Positions 6,740 through 11,022 of a stretch of 11,022 nt of DNA are shown one piece after another. Location of the stretch: assembly GCA_021160845.1 (NCBI GenBank), contig JAGHBT010000317.1, positions 1 through 11,022 on the forward strand. The letters are read 5' to 3'. Below the pieces are notes generated by a model. It was given only the letters and a program-made list of their open reading frames with translations, did no database searches and was not told the origin of the DNA. The DNA is from a bacterium (GTDB lineage: Bacteria > Krumholzibacteriota > Krumholzibacteriia > Krumholzibacteriales > WJIX01). How positions within the stretch are numbered: the stretch's first letter is position 1; each line of letters opens with the position of its first letter. The translations under genes were made by a program, and so were the position numbers.

Positions 6740-6744
6740 AACCA

Positions 6745-7719
6745 ATGAGCGCTTCAGATAAAAATGCACAGAAAATACTTGTAGTAGATGACGAAGAACA
6801 CATTCGGAGGATTCTGAAATTTCAACTTGAAAGAAATGGATACAAAGTCATATGCGCGGAAAACGGAAAGGAAGGGTTGCATTCAGCCCAAAAAATCTTA
6901 CCGGATCTTATCATTCTTGATCTTATGATGCCTTTGATGGACGGGCTTGAAGTGTGTGCTAGGTTGAAAGAGGAATTTCAAACCAGCAAGATTCCAATAA
7001 TAATGTTGACTGCTAAAAGCGAAATGCACGATAAGATTCTAGGGCTTAAAAATGGGGCAAATGATTATTTGATCAAGCCATATTCCAATGATGAATTGCT
7101 TCTTAGAGTAAACAATGTTCTCGATTGGGGCCAGAAACAGAAGGACGCGAATCCACTTACAGGATTTTCAGGGAATAAAGCCATTAAGAGTAAATTGGAG
7201 GAGTTAATTGAAAATTCTGAATCCTTTGCGTTCTTGTATGTGGACATTGATAATTTTAAGGCCTACAACGATTATTATGGTTATCAAAAGGGTGACGAAA
7301 CGATCCTGTTTCTGTCGGATATAATAAAAGAAGCGGTTAATTCAACGGGTGACAAAAGAGATTTTATTGGTCATATAGGTGGGGATGATTTTGTGGTGAT
7401 TACGTCTATGGACAGTGCGGAGAGAGTGGCGAGACGGATAATTGACGAATTTGATATAGGGTCTGTAATGCTTATGAACGAAGAGGATATCAGCAGGGGT
7501 TATCTGGAGATCCGGAACCGCATGGGAGAAATCAGCAAGGTGCCTCTTATGTCTCTGACAATCGCGCTTGTTGCAAACGAGAGGGGACGTTTAAAACACT
7601 TCGCTCATGTAAGCGATATCGCTTCTGAATTAAAAAAGTTCGGCAAGGAAATGGACGGAAGTGTTCTGGTCAGAGAAAGACGAAAGAGGAGTGTCGGAAA
7701 AAAGGAAGTAAAATCGTGA
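6745..7719 (+). CDS. Response regulator with receiver and GGDEF-like (GGDDF) domains
   Basis: This 324-residue cytoplasmic protein joins a receiver domain (about 10-125) to a GGDEF-type domain (about 136-310). The receiver is complete: acidic pocket D15-D16, phosphoacceptor D59 in ILDLMMPLMDG, T89 and K111 in LIKPY. The second domain keeps PLTGFSGN (137-144), the DIDNFK metal and substrate strand (167-172), N175/D176 and GD at 183-184. Its signature loop is GHIGGDDFVVI with GGDDF (212-216) instead of GG(D/E)EF, so the catalytic Glu is replaced by Asp. No RxxD inhibitory site precedes it. It may be a weak diguanylate cyclase or a non-catalytic nucleotide sensor; the sequence cannot decide. It is the first gene behind the sigma-54 element. 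Its TGA overlaps the GTG of the 46-codon ORF, and a cognate kinase may be the large one downstream. Confidence 0.88.
   Translation: MSASDKNAQKILVVDDEEHIRRILKFQLERNGYKVICAENGKEGLHSAQKILPDLIILDLMMPLMDGLEVCARLKEEFQTSKIPIIMLTAKSEMHDKILGLKNGANDYLIKPYSNDELLLRVNNVLDWGQKQKDANPLTGFSGNKAIKSKLEELIENSESFAFLYVDIDNFKAYNDYYGYQKGDETILFLSDIIKEAVNSTGDKRDFIGHIGGDDFVVITSMDSAERVARRIIDEFDIGSVMLMNEEDISRGYLEIRNRMGEISKVPLMSLTIALVANERGRLKHFAHVSDIASELKKFGKEMDGSVLVRERRKRSVGKKEVKS
7702..7708 (+). promoter_or_regulatory. Shine-Dalgarno site for the 46-codon ORF
   Basis: AAGGAAG ends 7 nt before GTG 7716, inside the 3' end of the response-regulator gene. It is the main reason to take the small ORF seriously. Confidence 0.5.
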
Positions 7720-7856
7720 TACGTCAATGGGGTAATAATAGAAGGGAATTTACCGTTCAAAAGCACAGGGAAATGGAAAAGATACAGCTTTTCGAATTTT
7801 CGCCACGAGGTGACCTGACATTGATAGTTGCAGAAACTGGAAGTATTAAATGGTAG
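7716..7856 (+). CDS. Candidate small protein, 46 residues, unknown function
   Basis: This ORF starts with GTG at 7716, in a GTGA overlap with the response-regulator stop (7717-7719). It ends with TAG at 7854-7856, running 7 nt into the next gene, which starts at 7850. It thus fills the only gap between two otherwise separate genes. The product begins MIRQWGNNRREFTVQKHREM, is basic and polar in the first half, then has a beta-like stretch (LFEFSPRGDLTLIVAETG). No family is recognised, and there is no signal peptide, membrane segment or cysteine pair. A well-spaced AAGGAAG precedes the GTG. An internal ATG at 7773 would give only 27 residues and has a poor site. It may be a real small regulator, or only a leader that couples translation to the kinase-like gene. 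A 46-codon open frame can also arise by chance. Confidence 0.45.
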   Translation: MIRQWGNNRREFTVQKHREMEKIQLFEFSPRGDLTLIVAETGSIKW

Positions 7857-8677
7857 TTATAGACGAAGAAAAGACGCTTCAGCCTTTTGCCTCCACGGAG
7901 ATCAAAGATAAATTTACAGATCTTCAGATTGAGACGGCCAATTATAAAGAAATCTTTGATTCGGTTCTTTTGCTGATCAGTAATGAGTTTATTAAACCCC
8001 TGACTTCTGTAAAGGGATATATGGGGCTTCTTGAAGGAAGTTTCAGGGATATGGGTGAAGTGGCGGATAAGGAAATGAGGTATTTCCGTAAAAGCATGGA
8101 GGCCATAAATGACATGGAGGCGTTGATAAGAATCTGTGTGCAGAGGCTTCGTGTTAATAAAGCAAAGCAGCTTGTTGGCGAAATGAAGAAAATTCGTCTT
8201 GGCGATTTTGTTGATGGAATACTCGGGAAATATTGTAGGAGACCCGAAAGGTTCATTAATGAAATAGACAACAGTATTCCTGATGTCAGATTGCGGAGTA
8301 AGTATCTTGAAATAGCGCTTGGGAATCTCTTTTCAAATGTTGAAAAATTTGGGGGAGAATCAAAACTTGCCAGAGTAACAGCTAATCTTTCGAAGGATAA
8401 AACCCTTCAGGGAGAGCAAGTTCTTGTGATCAGTATTTATGATTACGGAATGGGAATTCCTGAAGATATGACAAAAAAAGTCCTTCTTCCCTTCTTTAAA
8501 GTAGGGGCTTCAGATAGCAGAAATGGACTGGGGTTGGGGCTCGCTATGGTGGAAGATGCGATTTCGTTTATGAATGGGAAGATCGATCTGCAAAGTGTGG
8601 CAGGAAAGGGTACAACAGTTATTGTGAGCGTGCCTGTGATGCCTTCGGATACCCGAACCTTGAAAAAAACGGTGTAA
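7850..8677 (+). CDS. Histidine-kinase-like protein lacking the phosphoacceptor histidine
   Basis: This 275-residue soluble protein has the layout of a kinase core: a dimerisation-helix region (about 30-105) and a HATPase_c domain (about 145-263). The ATP-binding motifs look intact: N box with N159 and N163 (LGNLFSNVEKFG), DYGMGI (198-203) for G1, PFF (215-217) as F box, and NGLGLGLAMVED (225-236) for G2. The H box, normally SHELRTPL, reads SNEFIKPL (44-51), with Asn45 where the phosphorylated His belongs. The whole protein contains no histidine. The following TSVKGYMGLL still matches HisKA. It therefore cannot autophosphorylate on His; an ATP-binding pseudokinase, phosphatase or adaptor is likelier. 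There is no membrane segment or sensor domain. ATG 7850 follows an in-frame TAA and has GGAAG 7 nt upstream. The next kinase gene begins 3 nt after its stop. Confidence 0.85.
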   Translation: MVVIDEEKTLQPFASTEIKDKFTDLQIETANYKEIFDSVLLLISNEFIKPLTSVKGYMGLLEGSFRDMGEVADKEMRYFRKSMEAINDMEALIRICVQRLRVNKAKQLVGEMKKIRLGDFVDGILGKYCRRPERFINEIDNSIPDVRLRSKYLEIALGNLFSNVEKFGGESKLARVTANLSKDKTLQGEQVLVISIYDYGMGIPEDMTKKVLLPFFKVGASDSRNGLGLGLAMVEDAISFMNGKIDLQSVAGKGTTVIVSVPVMPSDTRTLKKTV

Positions 8678-8680
8678 GAT

Positions 8681-11022
8681 ATGTATGAGAAAGTTGAAAA
8701 TAAAAGTGAATCACAGAGCCTGCTAAGTGCGGTAAATGTCAGGATGGTGGAACTGGCGACGATTTTTTGTACTGTATATCTTGCCAGAGAATTGGCCGGT
8801 TTTGCATATAGGACAGATCTTATCGTGTTTTTGTTCTTGGGTTCCGCTTTGCTGAATTTTGTGGTAACTAGTCTGGAGAATGTTGTTGTAGCCACAAATG
8901 GGAAAGGGATTCATGCTCTGAATTGGCTGGCCATAGGGGTGGATCTGGCGACTGTGATCTTACTTGTTTATTTGACGGGCACAGCGTGGAGCCCATTTCT
9001 CTTTTTGGTAATATTACCTTTGTTTTTTTCCAGCAGGCTTATTCCGGAAATCTCTACAGGAATTATTGTAACATTAGTGACGGTCGTTGTTATAGGAACG
9101 CTCGGCCTACTTGAAATCAGCGGGAAGGTTCATCATTTTTCCTGCTATCCTGGTGATTATTCTTCAATGATGAACTCGCATTTTCTTGTCGGTACTTTGC
9201 TGGCGCTTGCTGGTTTTATGGGGCTGATGGTTTTTCTTTTCAATACATATCATGAAAAATTCAAGGTCTACTTTCGGAACACCGAGAAGACAATTACACA
9301 AACAAGGCGCAGAATACTTGAATTAACAAGGCTCTACGATATTAGTCTGGGAATCAATTCTGTTATAAGCCTTGAAACATTGATGAAAATGGTGTGCAAG
9401 GAAACAACACTGCTTCTTAGAAGGCCATGGGCGGCGGCCGTATTGCTGACGAACAAACATGAAATATTTAAATATATAGAACTTGGCCGACAGGGAGCGC
9501 TCAGTGTGAAATACGATGGGGAAATGGAGGGAGATCCTTTTGTCGAAGAGATTATAAAACTGAAAGAGGGATTGGTAATTGACAATGTTCCAGACCATCC
9601 GTCAGCATCCGGATCAAAACTACTTAAGGGCAGGAAACTCAATTCTCTTATAGCTGTTCCTGTTATTTCAAGCACGGACAACCTGGGTATTATTATGGTA
9701 GGAGAAACAGCGGGAGACATTTTTTCAGAAGAAGACTTAAAACTGCTAACGATTATGGCTGGACAGGTTGCCGGTGCAATAGAGAAAAGCAAGTTGTACG
9801 AAGTGATGGATGGTCGGATAAACAGACTTGAAAAGGAAAATGAAAACCTTAAAAGTTCGAACAAGTTGAAAATGGGGTATATTTCGCATCTTTCTCACGA
9901 ACTTAAGACTCCGTTGACATCCATTAAAGCCTATGTTGAATCTCTTATTGAGCACTCCGGCGAGTCGAATTTCAGGGAACGGGGAGAATTCCTGAGTGTT
10001 ATATCGAATGAAACGGAAAGACTTATTCGGATGGTGAACAAGGTTCTTGATGTTTCCAGGATAGAATTCGGACAGAAAACACTGAAGAGAAAGATCTTTG
10101 ATCTCGGGAAATTGATGAAGAATGTCGAATCCTCCATGCAGCCTTATTTACAGGGGAAAGACCTTAGTCTTGTTGTAGATTTTCCTGAAGAGCTTCCATG
10201 CGTGGACGGCGATGAGGATTTAATAAAACAGGTGTTTATAAATTTAATTGGGAATTCTATAAAGTTCTCGGTTCAAAAAGGAAAAATATTTATAGACGCG
10301 GTAGAAGATGCCGTATCAATAACAGTTACAGTAAGGGACGAAGGTGAAGGAATTTCAAAAGAGAAATTGGGCGATGTTTTTAAGAGATTCTATCAGGCTC
10401 ACACCGGCTTCAATGAAGGGGTTGGGCTTGGTCTCGCCATCGTCAAGAATATTGTCGAACAGCATGGGGGATATATAAAAGTAGACAGTGAAGTTGGTAA
10501 AGGAACGGAGTTTGTTTTTACTTTGCCCAAGGAGCATCATTTTAACGATCTTCTTGGATTCCTTTTCAATTCAACCGATTCCAAAAAAGAAATCAACGAA
10601 ATGTTCAAACTTTCGGTTCGTGTAATAGCGAAGGTACTTTCCGCAAAGATTGTGTCTATTATGATACTCGATCAGGAAAGAAAAGAATTGTTTATCAAGG
10701 ATGCTTATGGATTAGATGGAAAAATTGTCAGAGATGTGAGAGTAAAAATGGGCAGTAGCATCGCCGGTAAGGTGGCCGAGACCGGGAAACCCCTTCTGAT
10801 TGATAATGTTGAAGAAGTTGGGATCACTAATGGGAAAAATAATCCTCAATACGAGACAAAATCCTTGATAAGTGTGCCGATAATGATTGGTTCCACCATT
10901 TTAGGGGTTATAAACGCGAATAATAAGACATCAGGAAAATCCTTTAATGAGGATGACTTGGCTTTGCTTAAGAGTCTTAGCAAGAGGATTTCAAAAGTAA
11001 TTGAAAGAATGAGAATGTCGCA
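8681..11022 (+). CDS. Membrane sensor histidine kinase, GAF-HisKA-HATPase-GAF (3' end outside window)
   Basis: The frame is open from ATG 8681 to the window edge, giving 780 residues without a stop, so the C-terminus is missing. Six hydrophobic segments (about 24-42, 47-66, 83-100, 104-118, 124-144, 168-188) form an N-terminal membrane module with no clear family. A GAF-like domain (about 215-370) and a short coiled coil (372-398) follow. The kinase core is canonical: H406 in SHLSHELKTPLTSIKAY, N box N521/N525, DEGEGI (553-558), FKRF (567-570) and GVGLGLAIV (580-588). A second GAF domain (about 635-778) follows, with GSSIAGKVAETGKPLLI, KSLISVPI and GVINANNK, an unusual place behind the ATPase domain. 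It starts 3 nt after the kinase-like gene, with GGTG 6 nt upstream. It is the probable phosphodonor for the response regulator at the head of the locus (inference). Confidence 0.9.
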   Translation, partial: MYEKVENKSESQSLLSAVNVRMVELATIFCTVYLARELAGFAYRTDLIVFLFLGSALLNFVVTSLENVVVATNGKGIHALNWLAIGVDLATVILLVYLTGTAWSPFLFLVILPLFFSSRLIPEISTGIIVTLVTVVVIGTLGLLEISGKVHHFSCYPGDYSSMMNSHFLVGTLLALAGFMGLMVFLFNTYHEKFKVYFRNTEKTITQTRRRILELTRLYDISLGINSVISLETLMKMVCKETTLLLRRPWAAAVLLTNKHEIFKYIELGRQGALSVKYDGEMEGDPFVEEIIKLKEGLVIDNVPDHPSASGSKLLKGRKLNSLIAVPVISSTDNLGIIMVGETAGDIFSEEDLKLLTIMAGQVAGAIEKSKLYEVMDGRINRLEKENENLKSSNKLKMGYISHLSHELKTPLTSIKAYVESLIEHSGESNFRERGEFLSVISNETERLIRMVNKVLDVSRIEFGQKTLKRKIFDLGKLMKNVESSMQPYLQGKDLSLVVDFPEELPCVDGDEDLIKQVFINLIGNSIKFSVQKGKIFIDAVEDAVSITVTVRDEGEGISKEKLGDVFKRFYQAHTGFNEGVGLGLAIVKNIVEQHGGYIKVDSEVGKGTEFVFTLPKEHHFNDLLGFLFNSTDSKKEINEMFKLSVRVIAKVLSAKIVSIMILDQERKELFIKDAYGLDGKIVRDVRVKMGSSIAGKVAETGKPLLIDNVEEVGITNGKNNPQYETKSLISVPIMIGSTILGVINANNKTSGKSFNEDDLALLKSLSKRISKVIERMRMS

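Noticed and set aside
6466..6744. Riboswitch (for example c-di-GMP class I) before the GGDDF response regulator
   Set aside because: I looked for conserved aptamer segments and found none. The small hairpins seen (6662-6678 and 6682-6706) are short and imperfect.
8443..8914. Minus-strand frames of 150 and 63 codons, the latter with a CPIC motif
   Set aside because: They are antisense to the ATP-binding domain of the kinase-like gene and to the membrane part of the next gene, with no ribosome site or family match.
9323..10137. Several minus-strand open frames of 68-176 codons
   Set aside because: They lie opposite the continuous plus-strand membrane kinase frame, whose GAF, HisKA and ATPase motifs are clear. 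Their products are low-complexity Ser/Phe-rich strings with no motifs.

Overview
The window is bacterial DNA of moderate, slightly AT-rich composition. Intact genes are packed tightly with Shine-Dalgarno sites, the TsaD is of bacterial type, and one promoter looks sigma-54 dependent. No rRNA, tRNA, CRISPR array or mobile element is visible. The mix of genes does not identify a known species. An uncultivated lineage is plausible, but that is a guess.

Left edge (1-1412): a short Mut7-C-type fragment on the minus strand that stops early, a 63-residue four-cysteine zinc-ribbon protein on the plus strand with a terminator hairpin behind it, and a minus-strand CPBP (CAAX/Abi) membrane protease. A good promoter match sits only 7 nt before the protease start codon, so its mRNA may be leaderless.

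Middle (1462-6465): five plus-strand genes in an apparent operon: a HAD phosphatase, bifunctional NAD(P)H-hydrate repair enzyme Nnr, a ThiL-like kinase, a histidine-phosphatase-fold enzyme and TsaD (tRNA t6A synthesis). Gaps are 22 nt or less and nnr/thiL overlap by 4 nt. The theme is metabolite repair, phosphoryl chemistry and tRNA modification.

Right part (6466-11022): a signalling locus. The 279-nt region before its first start codon contains two ACAT-N3-ATGT palindromes exactly 60 bp apart, followed by a sigma-54 -24/-12 element. Then come a response regulator with a GGDEF-like domain whose signature reads GGDDF, an overlapping 46-codon small ORF, a kinase-like protein with an intact ATP-binding domain but Asn at the phosphoacceptor His position (and no histidine anywhere), and a large membrane histidine kinase. 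That kinase has six predicted membrane segments, GAF, HisKA, HATPase and then a second GAF behind the kinase core, and it runs off the window. The four reading frames overlap or lie 3 nt apart, so they are probably co-expressed and translationally coupled. A likely scheme, which is inference, is that the membrane kinase phosphorylates the response regulator while the His-less kinase-like protein modulates one of them. This locus is the best candidate in the window for a little-described system.
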